Assembly: GCF_000739895.2 (NCBI RefSeq)
Contig: NZ_BBJS01000030.1
Location: forward strand, 124,001-188,000
Direction of reading: 5' to 3'
Length of the DNA stretch: 64,000 nucleotides
DNA from: Sphingomonas paucimobilis NBRC 13935
Lineage (GTDB): Bacteria; Pseudomonadota; Alphaproteobacteria; Sphingomonadales; Sphingomonadaceae
Shown piece after piece: positions 17,723 to 26,091 of this stretch (position 1 is its first letter; each line of letters opens with the position of its first letter). The position numbers were made by a program, and so were the translations under genes. Below the pieces are notes generated by a model. The model saw only the letters and a list, made by a program, of their open reading frames with translations. It made no database searches and had not been told where the DNA came from.

Positions 17723-18727
17723 TCAGGCGGCGATGATGGTGTTGGCGGGCACGTCGATCAGTCGCTTCAGCATGTCCTGATGGCGGCGGACCTGCTCGAC
17801 CGAGTCGACCTCATACGCGTCCTCGATCCAGCGATTGCCCTCATATTCCGAACAGATATAGCCGTCGTAATTCCCCTGCTTCAGCACCCGGACGATCTCG
17901 TCATAGGGGATGCTGGGTTCGACCAAATCCTCGTCCATCTGGTAGAATTTGCCGTGCACGTTGTGGATGCGGTGCATGTAATCGAGCATCCGCTTCGGCT
18001 CGAACGCGGCATTGTGCCGCAGTGTCTCCGCCATGGCGATCGACGGGCCAACGCCGCCCATCTCGCGCACGTTCAGGATGACGTACTCGCTGAGAACCCG
18101 GTCCTCATAGGCCTTGGTGATATAGTCGGCGATGTTCTGGGGCACGCCGTTACGGATGAAGCGCTCCTTCCATACCGGTGGGAACTGGAACAGGAACATG
18201 CCCATATCAGGCAGGAAGCCCAGCGCGTCGCTGCCGGACTTCTCGAAGGCCTCGGCATGACGGACGATCCAGGGATGGTCGAAGTGCAGCGGAGCATGCA
18301 CCTCGATCAGGATCTTGATCCCCCTCTCCTCGGCATAAGGCGCGGCGGCGACCAGCACCTCGGGTGCGATCGCCACCAGCGCACGGACATATTTGACGCC
18401 CAGCCTTGCCGCGAATTCGATATCCTTCCGCACGCTCGCGACCTGCTCGTCGAACGGCATCTCACGGCCCTTGTAGCGCTTATAGTCGAGCATGAAGTCG
18501 TGACAGACCGGCACCGCTCCATATTTCCCGATGAGATGATGCCACTCGGCAATCTTCTCGTCGGCGACCCCGGCTTCGGGCCAACCCCAGAAGGTCTGTT
18601 CGCCGATGACCTCGATCCCGTCGGCTCCGAAGCCGACGGTGGTGCGGATGCAATCCTCCAGCGTCATTTTGCCGAGGAAGGTCTCGTTCTGATAGCTGTA
18701 GAGGCTGACGCCCCGCTTGATCGTCAT
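17723..18727 (-). CDS. C-glycoside deglycosidase alpha subunit (CarB/DgpC-type TIM barrel)
   Basis: This 334-aa xylose-isomerase-like TIM barrel (PF01261) begins R-G-V-S-L-Y-S-Y-Q-N-E-T-F-L-G-K, very like C-deglycosidase alpha subunits. Other conserved parts are G-I-E-V-I-G-E-Q, I-E-V-H-A-P-L-H-F-D-H-P-W and I-C-S-E-Y-E-G, which supply the Glu/Asp/His metal ligands. The proven enzymes use a divalent metal to break the C-C bond between a 3-keto sugar and an aromatic ring by beta-elimination. ATG 18727 is 31 bp after the MFS stop; the longer frame has no similarity. An ordinary sugar isomerase is the alternative, but the DUF6379 partner argues against it. Confidence 0.83.
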   Translation of the reverse strand: MTIKRGVSLYSYQNETFLGKMTLEDCIRTTVGFGADGIEVIGEQTFWGWPEAGVADEKIAEWHHLIGKYGAVPVCHDFMLDYKRYKGREMPFDEQVASVRKDIEFAARLGVKYVRALVAIAPEVLVAAAPYAEERGIKILIEVHAPLHFDHPWIVRHAEAFEKSGSDALGFLPDMGMFLFQFPPVWKERFIRNGVPQNIADYITKAYEDRVLSEYVILNVREMGGVGPSIAMAETLRHNAAFEPKRMLDYMHRIHNVHGKFYQMDEDLVEPSIPYDEIVRVLKQGNYDGYICSEYEGNRWIEDAYEVDSVEQVRRHQDMLKRLIDVPANTIIAA

Positions 18728-18758
18728 GGCATATCGTCCTGAATGTAGGGAATGGGGT

Positions 18759-19991
18759 TCAGGCAGCGGCCGCAACGGCGGGCGTACCGCCGTCACGACG
18801 GGCTGCCGCGATAAGGAAGGCGGCCACCGCGCCGACGACTCCGGCGGCGCCCATGATCAGGAATGCCGCCTGCATCGTACCCGTCTGGGTCCGGAACATG
18901 GAGACCAGGAACGGGCTGGAAAATTGCCCAAAGAAGAAGCAGGCGGTCCACACACCCATGCCCCGACCGCGATGCTCGAAGGGCAGTTTGGTCTGCGCCC
19001 ACGCGATCAACGTCGGCACCGCCATGCCCGCGCCGGTCTGCTGCACCACGAGGCCCGCGATCATCCAGCGCCAATCCGGTGCCAGCCCGATGGTCGCGAG
19101 CCCACCGCCGATCAGCGACAGGAAGATGCCGAGTTGCACCACCGGACGTGCCCGCCCCGTCGCCCAGAAGATCGCGGAACCCAGCATCACGAACAGGCTG
19201 GGAATGAAGGTCAGCTTGCTCAGTTCCTGCGACGACTGAATACCGACTTCGCGGAACGCCATGCCGCCGTTGATGATGAAGACGTAATATAGCGCCGAGG
19301 CGAACAGGGTCACGCCGCCGATCAAGGCGACCGACGCCATCGGGAACGGCGTGCGCGCGGGCGCCTGACCAATGCCCAGCATCTTGCGGGCCGTCGCATC
19401 GCTTTGCGGCTCATAGAGGAACTTCACCGCTGCGATGAAGATCGGAAAGGCGACCAGATAGATCAGGAATATCCCGTTCCAGCGCAGCCCGGTCAGAAAG
19501 CCCGATGCCAGGATTACCCCGCTGGCCAGGAACGGCCCAGCCAGTCCCTGCATGGTCAGCCAGTTGCGCCGCCCCTTCTCGTCCCAATAATCGCCGATCA
19601 GCGTATTGAGCGTGGTCAGGATCACCGCCTCCGACACGCCCAGCAGCAGCCGTGAGGCATAGATGCCATTCAGGCTGTCGAGGAAGAACGGTGCTGCGCC
19701 GAACAGCGCGTAGAGCAGGGTCGCGGCCAGCATCAGTTTGCGCCGCCCGAAGCGATCAACCAGGATCCCTGCAAACAGCGCGACCACCGCGATGGTCAGG
19801 CCCGGCGCCGAAACCATGGCGGGCACTTTCCACGAGGCGGACGGGTCGGCCGAGAAATGGTCGATGATCGACGGCACCGCCGGAAACAGCGAAGCAATGG
19901 CCAGGATCGGCAGAAAGCCGGCGGTGATGACCGTGATGCCCTGACCTATACCGGGTCGGCGCGCCTCGGGGCTTTCTGGCGTGATGGCCAT
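18759..19991 (-). CDS. MFS transporter, proposed glycoside or sugar uptake
   Basis: This 410-aa major facilitator has about 12 hydrophobic segments and an early MFS loop G-I-L-V-D-R-F-G-R-R-K between helices 2 and 3. A GGGAGAG ribosome site precedes the ATG. It is the first gene of the operon with the deglycosidase subunits and has a predicted TetR operator 42 bp upstream. The likely role is to move the periplasmic 3-keto-glycoside or the parent glycoside into the cytoplasm, where the deglycosidase acts. The substrate is inferred only from context. Confidence 0.88.
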   Translation of the reverse strand: MAITPESPEARRPGIGQGITVITAGFLPILAIASLFPAVPSIIDHFSADPSASWKVPAMVSAPGLTIAVVALFAGILVDRFGRRKLMLAATLLYALFGAAPFFLDSLNGIYASRLLLGVSEAVILTTLNTLIGDYWDEKGRRNWLTMQGLAGPFLASGVILASGFLTGLRWNGIFLIYLVAFPIFIAAVKFLYEPQSDATARKMLGIGQAPARTPFPMASVALIGGVTLFASALYYVFIINGGMAFREVGIQSSQELSKLTFIPSLFVMLGSAIFWATGRARPVVQLGIFLSLIGGGLATIGLAPDWRWMIAGLVVQQTGAGMAVPTLIAWAQTKLPFEHRGRGMGVWTACFFFGQFSSPFLVSMFRTQTGTMQAAFLIMGAAGVVGAVAAFLIAAARRDGGTPAVAAAA

Positions 19992-20032
19992 CGGCTTCTC
20001 TCCCTATCGATTCGCCGTTCTTACGGCTTAAT

Positions 20033-20048
20033 TAGAACTTGCATTCTG
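20033..20048. promoter_or_regulatory. Predicted TetR operator, site 4 (MFS/DHA2 divergent promoter)
   Basis: TAGAACTTGCATTCTG fits TAGAA-N6-TTCTR and is almost identical to site 2. It lies 41 bp before the deglycosidase-operon MFS start and 50 bp before the DHA2 start, so one site could control both directions. Confidence 0.7.
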
Positions 20049-20098
20049 ATACGTGGTATCGCCATGACATGCCGCTCTGTCAAGCAAGGATCATCACG

Positions 20099-21511
20099 GT
20101 GGCGACACGCACGGTTTCGGATCGGTTGAGCGAGCGGCAAAGGACGCTGGCGTTCGCGACGGTGCTCCTCGCCTTCGTCATGGACGTGGCGGACTCGACG
20201 ATCGTCAACACCGCACTGCCCGCGATCCAGCAGGGATTGGGAGCCTCCGACCGCGCCATGCAATGGGTCGTATCAGGCTATTTCCTGACCTTCGCCGTGT
20301 TGCTGGTCGTGGGCGGCCGGCTGGGCGACCTGTTCGGCTATGCGCGGATGTTCGCCATCGGCGTGGCGGGGTTTTCCATCGCGTCGCTGGGATGCGGACT
20401 GGCACAGGACGCGACGACCCTTGCCATCGCGCGTTTGTCGCAAGGCGCCGCGGCCGCGATCATGGCGCCCCAAGGCGTTGCGTTGATCCAGCTTCTCTAT
20501 TCGCCTAGCGAGCGGATCGGCCGATTGGCCGCCTTTGGCGTGGTCGGTGGGCTGGCGGCAATCGGCGGCCCGGTTCTTGGCGGTTTGCTGATCCAACTCA
20601 ACCCGCTCGATCTCGGCTGGCGTAGCGTCTTTCTGATCAATTTGCCCTTCGGTGCGCTGGCCCTGATCGCGGGGCTGACACTGCTGCCGCCCGGACGCTC
20701 GGGCCATGCGCTGCGTATCGACGGACCGGGATCCCTGTTGTTGTTCCTTGCGCTCGGCACGCTGCTGCTCCCCCTGATCGAGGGACGCAGCGCGGGCTGG
20801 CCTGTGTGGACGGTCGGGCTAATATTGACGAGTGCCGGCCTATGGTGGGGATTCTGGCACTATGAGCGCTCGCGGCGTATCCGGCTGGGATCGGCGCTGA
20901 TCGAACCGTCGCTGTTTCAGGATCGTAGTTTTCGGATCGGGCTGGCGGCGACGGGGGCCTTTGCGATCGCCTCGGGCGGATTCCTGCTGACCTTCAGCCT
21001 GACGCTGCAACAGGGACTCGGCTACAGCCCGGTGGATGTCGCGCTGCTCCACATACCTTTCGGGATCGGGGTCATGGCCGGGATCAGCCAGATCGGGCGC
21101 AAGGCCCTTCCCATCCATGGGCGGCGTGTGCCGATGACGGGCGCAATCCTGATGGCGCTGGCGTGTTCGGCCACGGGGCTCGCCGTGCACATCGCCCTGC
21201 CGAGCGTGGTCATCGGAGCGCTGCTGCTGGTCGCGGGGGTCGGCATGGGGACGCTTAGCGGTCCGCTGGGACCGATCACCCTGGCGAGGGTCGATCGCAA
21301 TCATGCGGGTGTCGCAGGGGCCATGCACAAGACGATGCAGCAGATCGGCGGCGCGATGGGCACCGCGCTGATCGCCACCGTCTATTTCTCGATGACGGGC
21401 GACCATCGGCCGCCCGTGACCGCCTTTTTGATCGCGACATGGGTGGTGGCGGCGGATTTGCTGGCCATCGCGTTGCTGCTGACCCGCCTGCCCGAACGGC
21501 TCTTCGATTGA
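20099..21511 (+). CDS. DHA2-family MFS efflux transporter
   Basis: This 470-aa membrane protein has the 14-helix layout of the DHA2 drug:proton antiporters. Motifs are D-V-A-D-S-T-I-V-N-T-A-L-P-A-I in helix 1 and G-G-R-L-G-D-L-F-G-Y in the first loop. GTG 20099 is preferred because an AAGGA ribosome site is 8 bases upstream; an in-frame ATG at 20069 is possible. It is divergent from the deglycosidase operon and shares its predicted operator. The likely job is export of a toxic phenolic glycoside, aglycone or intermediate. The substrate is unknown. Confidence 0.88.
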   Translation: MATRTVSDRLSERQRTLAFATVLLAFVMDVADSTIVNTALPAIQQGLGASDRAMQWVVSGYFLTFAVLLVVGGRLGDLFGYARMFAIGVAGFSIASLGCGLAQDATTLAIARLSQGAAAAIMAPQGVALIQLLYSPSERIGRLAAFGVVGGLAAIGGPVLGGLLIQLNPLDLGWRSVFLINLPFGALALIAGLTLLPPGRSGHALRIDGPGSLLLFLALGTLLLPLIEGRSAGWPVWTVGLILTSAGLWWGFWHYERSRRIRLGSALIEPSLFQDRSFRIGLAATGAFAIASGGFLLTFSLTLQQGLGYSPVDVALLHIPFGIGVMAGISQIGRKALPIHGRRVPMTGAILMALACSATGLAVHIALPSVVIGALLLVAGVGMGTLSGPLGPITLARVDRNHAGVAGAMHKTMQQIGGAMGTALIATVYFSMTGDHRPPVTAFLIATWVVAADLLAIALLLTRLPERLFD

Positions 21512-21533
21512 GGGGGCACTTGCGCCCCGCCCC

Positions 21534-22457
21534 TCAGTCGTAAATGGGCCGCAACTCCTTATCCAGATGGTATCGGGTCAGCGCCATCGACGCGAGCAGG
21601 TCCGGCGATCCATCATATTCGACCGACATCCAGCCCTTAAACTGATACATTTTCAACAGGTGATACAGGCCCTTCAGGTCCAGCTCCCCCAGGCCGGGCT
21701 CCCAGAACCAGCGAGTGCCATCGTCCGTGATCTCGGGGTCCTGAGCATAGCGTATTTCGTCGGGCAGGCGGATCGATGCCGCGTCTTTCAGGTGAAAAGT
21801 GCTGATCCGGTCGTGATAATCCTCATAGAAGGTCAACAGGTCCTCGCCCATGATCGCCACCTGCGCCGTATCGATGCAGTAGTGGACGAGTTTGGGGTCG
21901 GTGCTTTCGATGAATTCGCGGTGGTTGGGCAGGTTGATCGCGCAGAAAAACTCGTTGTGCAGACCGATCTTGACGCCATGGTCGGTCGCATAGCGACCGA
22001 TTTCGTTGATCGTCCTGGCGCATTGCCGAACCTGTTCGCGCGTCAGCGGGCCCGACCCGTAATAGTTGTTCGTCGGACATGTGTTCATATAGGTTCCGCC
22101 GAACTTCACGATCGTATCCACGGCCTCCCGCCCCGACCGCACCGCTTCCTCGAAATGGTCGGCGGCATGAGAGGCATGGGCGCCATGGAACATCCCGATC
22201 ACCTCGACGCCGCGCTCCTTTGCAAACGCGGTGAACGCCTCGGGCGAGCCGAACAGCGGCAGGATGTCGGCCAAGTCCCAGGGCGCGATCTCAATGCCGT
22301 CGAAGCCCAGCGCCGACTGGTATTTCAGGATCGTATCCCAGTCGGAATAATAGGCGGTGTTCGTCTTGTCCTCATAATAAAAGTCGCGGAAGTTCTCGAT
22401 CTGCCGATAGGGGATCGCCTTCCAATGGCTCATATTGGCGTAGCGGATATTGGGCAT
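21534..22457 (-). CDS. Sugar phosphate isomerase/epimerase family protein (TIM barrel 1)
   Basis: This 307-aa xylose-isomerase-like TIM barrel (PF01261) has G-F-D-G-I-E-I-A-P-W in strand 2-3 and putative metal ligands in L-H-N-E-F-F, Y-C-I-D-T-A-Q-V, F-H-L-K-D-A and S-V-E-Y-D-G. The family isomerises or epimerises free or keto sugars, and some members catalyse dehydration or C-glycoside cleavage. The ATG at 22457 overlaps the TGA of the upstream sister gene. It is the last gene of the four-gene operon with a GPH symporter. A role on 3-keto sugars released by the nearby deglycosidase is plausible but unproven. Confidence 0.85.
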   Translation of the reverse strand: MPNIRYANMSHWKAIPYRQIENFRDFYYEDKTNTAYYSDWDTILKYQSALGFDGIEIAPWDLADILPLFGSPEAFTAFAKERGVEVIGMFHGAHASHAADHFEEAVRSGREAVDTIVKFGGTYMNTCPTNNYYGSGPLTREQVRQCARTINEIGRYATDHGVKIGLHNEFFCAINLPNHREFIESTDPKLVHYCIDTAQVAIMGEDLLTFYEDYHDRISTFHLKDAASIRLPDEIRYAQDPEITDDGTRWFWEPGLGELDLKGLYHLLKMYQFKGWMSVEYDGSPDLLASMALTRYHLDKELRPIYD

Positions 22458-23434
22458 CACAGGGAACTCCGTCCGGCCTGGTTCGGCAGTTGGTTGAGGA
22501 AGGCGCGGGTGCGCAGCAGGGCGCGGAACGGATCGCGTGTCTGGCGGGCGCTACAAACGACCGGTCCGTCATAGCCCAGGCGATCCAGCAACTGGGCGAT
22601 CTGCGACAGATCGACCGATCCGGTTCCTGGATCGCGGAACACCTGCGTGGCGCGTCCGGCCGGGAATTCCGGGTTCGGGCTCTTCCATGTCTCGTCCGTG
22701 TCGATGAAATCGGTGTCGGTCAGGTGCACGCAGCCGATCCGGCCGATATGGGCGCTGATGAACTCGGCGGGTGAAACGCCCGCGATCGTCAAGGTCGCGG
22801 TATCGATGTCGAGCGTCACGCTTTCGGGCAAGGCGTCGAGCAGTTGGAGGACTCGCTCGCCCCGGAAAAGGCCCCAATATTCGTTCCGCAGCACCAGCGT
22901 CACACCCGCCTCTTGCGCCTTGGCGGCAAGGCCCTGAAGCAGTTCGGTGACACGCGCGGCGATGTCGTCCTTCTTCGCCTCTAGATCAGGGTGATAATGC
23001 GCCATCCGCCCGTAATAGGGCGAAGGGCTGATCGCGAGATAATCGGCACCGAGGTCGGCGGCATGGGCCAGTGCTTCGCCCGCGAAATCGCCGCTAGCGC
23101 CGAAGAAGAAGCCCAGATTGTCATTTCGCATGAACAGATTGGGATCGAAGGTGACACCGACGACCCGGTCGATGCCGCTCCGACGGAGCACGTCCCGATA
23201 GTTGGCGGCGCTGTCATACTTGGTGTCGATGCAATAGCGGTTCATGGGCACGCCGCTGCGACCGCCGAACTGCCAGACCGGCTCATAGGGAATTTCGATT
23301 GCGCGAAAGCCGCCCGCGCTGATCAGCGGATAAAGCTCCTCCCAGAAATACTTGCCTTCAAACCGGTTTCGGTTCGGTTCCTGATAATGCCGATTGATCA
23401 GATCCAGGCTTATCCCGATCGTATCTTTGTTCAT
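22457..23434 (-). CDS. Sugar phosphate isomerase/epimerase family protein (TIM barrel 2)
   Basis: This 325-aa PF01261 TIM barrel begins M-N-K-D-T-I-G-I-S-L-D-L-I-N-R-H. Putative metal-site segments are L-V-L-R-N-E-Y-W, V-T-L-D-I-D-T-A and C-V-H-L-T-D-T-D. The start at 23434 removes a 14-codon upstream extension without similarity. It lies 56 bp downstream of the GPH symporter and overlaps the next isomerase gene by the ATGA junction. The two barrels are clearly different proteins, not recent duplicates. The substrate is unknown. Confidence 0.83.
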   Translation of the reverse strand: MNKDTIGISLDLINRHYQEPNRNRFEGKYFWEELYPLISAGGFRAIEIPYEPVWQFGGRSGVPMNRYCIDTKYDSAANYRDVLRRSGIDRVVGVTFDPNLFMRNDNLGFFFGASGDFAGEALAHAADLGADYLAISPSPYYGRMAHYHPDLEAKKDDIAARVTELLQGLAAKAQEAGVTLVLRNEYWGLFRGERVLQLLDALPESVTLDIDTATLTIAGVSPAEFISAHIGRIGCVHLTDTDFIDTDETWKSPNPEFPAGRATQVFRDPGTGSVDLSQIAQLLDRLGYDGPVVCSARQTRDPFRALLRTRAFLNQLPNQAGRSSL

Positions 23435-23490
23435 GACGGTTTCCATCGTTTTCAAGGATGTGTCGCGGCGCGACATCCGAATGTGCGTGA

Positions 23491-24792
23491 TTAGGGCCTG
23501 CCCTGTTCGGCCCGGGGCCAGCAGAGGACGACGAGCGTCTGGATCGCGAGCACCACCACCGCGCCGCCGCTATAGGTCCAGCGAATGGCCTCCCGCGCCG
23601 CGTCGCTGACATGGCCGGGGGCATAGTCGAACGCGCCCAGCACATAGGCGAAGCCCGCCGTACCCAGTGCCATGCCGAGCTTCGTCGAAAGGCTGATGCC
23701 CGCCGATAAAAGCCCTTCGCGACGGGCACCGAACTTCGCCTCGTGATAATTCACGGTTTCCGCGATCATCGCATAGGTCGAGGTGATCGTGATCGAAGTC
23801 GACAGGCAGCCCGCGATATAGAAGCCCAGAAACAGCGGCACATTGCCCTGAAGGAAGGGCAGCGCACCGAACAGCACCGCCGCGATGGCCAGCGCCGCCG
23901 CCGTGCCGTTGCGCAAGCCGGTGCGCGTCAGGATCGCCGGTGCGACGAAGGCGGACAGAAGCAGCATTCCGGCGACCGCGGGCAGCATGACCGAGATCAT
24001 CCAGGGTCGCTGCATGACGTCGATGGCGAAATAGGCCGTGGCGGCCATCATCATGCCGAAGCGCGCGAAATAGAGCAGGCAATGGAAGAAGACGACCAAC
24101 CAGGCACGGTTGCGCACCATCTCGCCGACGGCGGGAAGAATGGCGAAGCCCGGCGGGGCATCATCCTCATACCGCTCCTTGCAGTTGCGAAAGAGCGCCA
24201 GCGTGCAGATCAACCCCACACAGGCGAACAGCAGGGCGACGAGCGTGAAGCCGCGCTGTTGGTTCCCGCCGCCCAGCACACCGACCAATGGCATGACGGC
24301 CGCCGTTCCCAGCACGACACCGGTCGCAGTGCCGATCGAACGGAGGCCTGACAGCCGCAGCCGTTCCTTGCCGTCCAGCGTCATCATCGGCATCAACGCG
24401 GTATAGGGTATCGCCTGAAGCGACATGACGATGCCCAGCGCCTTGAAGGTGACGAAGGCGTAGACGAGCTGTGCGCCCTGGCTCCAGGCCGGCATCGAAA
24501 AGACGGCAACGGTCAACAGCGCATAGGGAATGGCCGTGACCAGGAAATAGACGCGGGTGCGTCCCCAGCGGGTGCGTGTCTTGTCGACCCCGATACCGAC
24601 CAGGACATCGACCACGGCGTCCAGCAGCCGCGCGACCAGAAACACCGTGCCGACCGACGCAGCGGGCAAGCCCACGACATTGGTATAGTAGAACAGCAGG
24701 AAACCGCTGGCCATATTATAGGCCAGACTGGTTCCCATGTCGCCAAAGCCGTAACTCAGGCGCTCGACGAAGCCCAATTCGCTCTTTTGCAT
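23491..24792 (-). CDS. GPH-family sugar:cation symporter
   Basis: This 433-aa, 12-helix transporter belongs to the glycoside-pentoside-hexuronide family. It has the N-terminal signature L-S-Y-G-F-G-D-M-G-T-S-L-A-Y-N-M and the loop D-K-T-R-T-R-W-G-R-T-R. GPH proteins bring glycosides and sugar acids into the cell with H+ or Na+. It sits between a hydroxypyruvate-isomerase-like gene and two other isomerase-like genes, so it probably imports the sugar or glycoside they process. It is 39 bp downstream of the first gene of the operon. Confidence 0.9.
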   Translation of the reverse strand: MQKSELGFVERLSYGFGDMGTSLAYNMASGFLLFYYTNVVGLPAASVGTVFLVARLLDAVVDVLVGIGVDKTRTRWGRTRVYFLVTAIPYALLTVAVFSMPAWSQGAQLVYAFVTFKALGIVMSLQAIPYTALMPMMTLDGKERLRLSGLRSIGTATGVVLGTAAVMPLVGVLGGGNQQRGFTLVALLFACVGLICTLALFRNCKERYEDDAPPGFAILPAVGEMVRNRAWLVVFFHCLLYFARFGMMMAATAYFAIDVMQRPWMISVMLPAVAGMLLLSAFVAPAILTRTGLRNGTAAALAIAAVLFGALPFLQGNVPLFLGFYIAGCLSTSITITSTYAMIAETVNYHEAKFGARREGLLSAGISLSTKLGMALGTAGFAYVLGAFDYAPGHVSDAAREAIRWTYSGGAVVVLAIQTLVVLCWPRAEQGRP

Positions 24793-24831
24793 GACGATGA
24801 CCCGTTCAGGACTTGGAGCAGCGGATGCGCG

Positions 24832-25611
24832 TCAGTCGGCCTCGGCCAACGCTTTTAGCGAAAGCGCGCGTGATTGCTCCATGGGCAGCGTCGGGAAATA
24901 TTCGAGACCGATGGCGCCGGTATAGCCAAGGTCGCGCAGGGTCTGCGTTACCTCCTTCCAGTCGACGGTGCCGGTCCCCGGTTCGTTACGGTCGGGCATA
25001 TCGGCGACCTGCACATGGGCGACCAGTTCGATACGCCCGGTGAGTACCGCGCGCATGTCCTCACCCATCACGGCGCTGTGCCAGACATCATATAGAAGGC
25101 GCAAATTCGGGCTGCCCACCGCCTCGACCAGATCGAGGCCGAGCGTGGTACTGACCAGATACATGGTGGCGAAAAGCCGGGTGTTGAGCGGCTCGAGCAG
25201 AAGCAGGACGCCTGCCTCCTCGGCCAAATCGGCGGCGGCACGCAATGCAGCCACGGCATGGTCGAAATGCTCCGCCTCGCTCATGCCCTCGACCCGGAAA
25301 CCCGAGGCGACGATCAGGGCGGGCTTGCCGAGCTTGGCGGTGGCTGCGATGGTTTCGCGAACGGCGGCGACCATCTCCTCACGCTCGGCGGGATCGACGA
25401 TCGAGCGGCGCGGATCGACGCACAGGCTGGTCAGCCGCATCCCCGTGTCGGAGAGCGCCGTCGCGAGCGCGTCGATAGGCTTGTCACGCCAAAGATGGAA
25501 CTCGGCCAGTTCGAACCCGGCCGCCTTGGCGGCGCGAAGACGCGCATCCAGCGCACCGGCTTCGGCGAACTGCCATTCAATGCACGACGATAGTGAATAG
25601 ACCGCAGACAT
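24832..25611 (-). CDS. Hydroxypyruvate-isomerase-like TIM barrel (PF01261, barrel 3)
   Basis: This 259-aa protein is a short PF01261 barrel of hydroxypyruvate isomerase/IolI size. Metal-ligand segments are L-L-E-P-L-N (Glu), L-L-Y-D-V-W-H (Asp, His), H-V-Q-V-A-D (His) and G-L-E-Y-F-P (Glu). The start at 25611 has a GGGAGAGGG ribosome site; the five upstream codons are excluded. It is first in the operon with the GPH symporter and two further barrels. No TAGAA-N6-TTCTR operator is seen upstream, so control differs from the TetR regulon. It could convert a keto-sugar product; this is inferred. Confidence 0.85.
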   Translation of the reverse strand: MSAVYSLSSCIEWQFAEAGALDARLRAAKAAGFELAEFHLWRDKPIDALATALSDTGMRLTSLCVDPRRSIVDPAEREEMVAAVRETIAATAKLGKPALIVASGFRVEGMSEAEHFDHAVAALRAAADLAEEAGVLLLLEPLNTRLFATMYLVSTTLGLDLVEAVGSPNLRLLYDVWHSAVMGEDMRAVLTGRIELVAHVQVADMPDRNEPGTGTVDWKEVTQTLRDLGYTGAIGLEYFPTLPMEQSRALSLKALAEAD

Positions 25612-26091
25612 AGGACCCTCTCCCATTCTACGGCCCCGTGGTGCGTTCGCACTCGTATGCCTGGCGGGTGGATCCCCGCTATTTTGTTTCCCGATTAGTC
25701 CCTCATTTGATCATCCAATGCAAGCCGAATGCGGCCCCGTTGACGGAAATGCGGCAAACACGCTTCAAATCGCCCATAATGGCCCCCACCCCGACCGTCC
25801 TTGCCATTCGCAACGGCACTTCACCTAGCTTATCATTTGGCGAAGCCGTGGCTTAAGTCCCTCTCGCCTGAGGATACTGGCCGTACCGCATGTCGTCGGG
25901 GGCATACGAGAGTGTAAGCCGTGTGCCCAGATCAATGGGCGAGCACCGCGATCCAGGAACTCTTCGGCCAGCTACCGGCTCGTTCGGATCTGGCAGTGAA
26001 CGACCCAGATTGGGTATTCTCAAAACTCCATTCCAGTGGGAAAACCTCGGTGTCTTCTTGATGATTTCCCATCGGGAACGCCGGTCGGGGG
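25612..26091. other. Intergenic region without a recognised gene
   Basis: About 480 bp between the divergently placed start of the isomerase operon and the stop of the small ABM gene. Short open frames here have no recognisable similarity. It should hold the promoter of the isomerase operon, but no convincing promoter, operator or terminator is visible. Confidence 0.5.

Noticed and set aside
21510..21535. A GC-rich inverted repeat between the DHA2 stop and the converging isomerase stop.
   Set aside because: Two competing short stems overlap the stop codons and no T run follows, so it is not called a terminator.
25612..25680. A TAGAAT half-site (minus strand) near the start of the isomerase operon, considered a fifth operator.
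   Set aside because: The second half-site (TTCTR six bases later) is missing.
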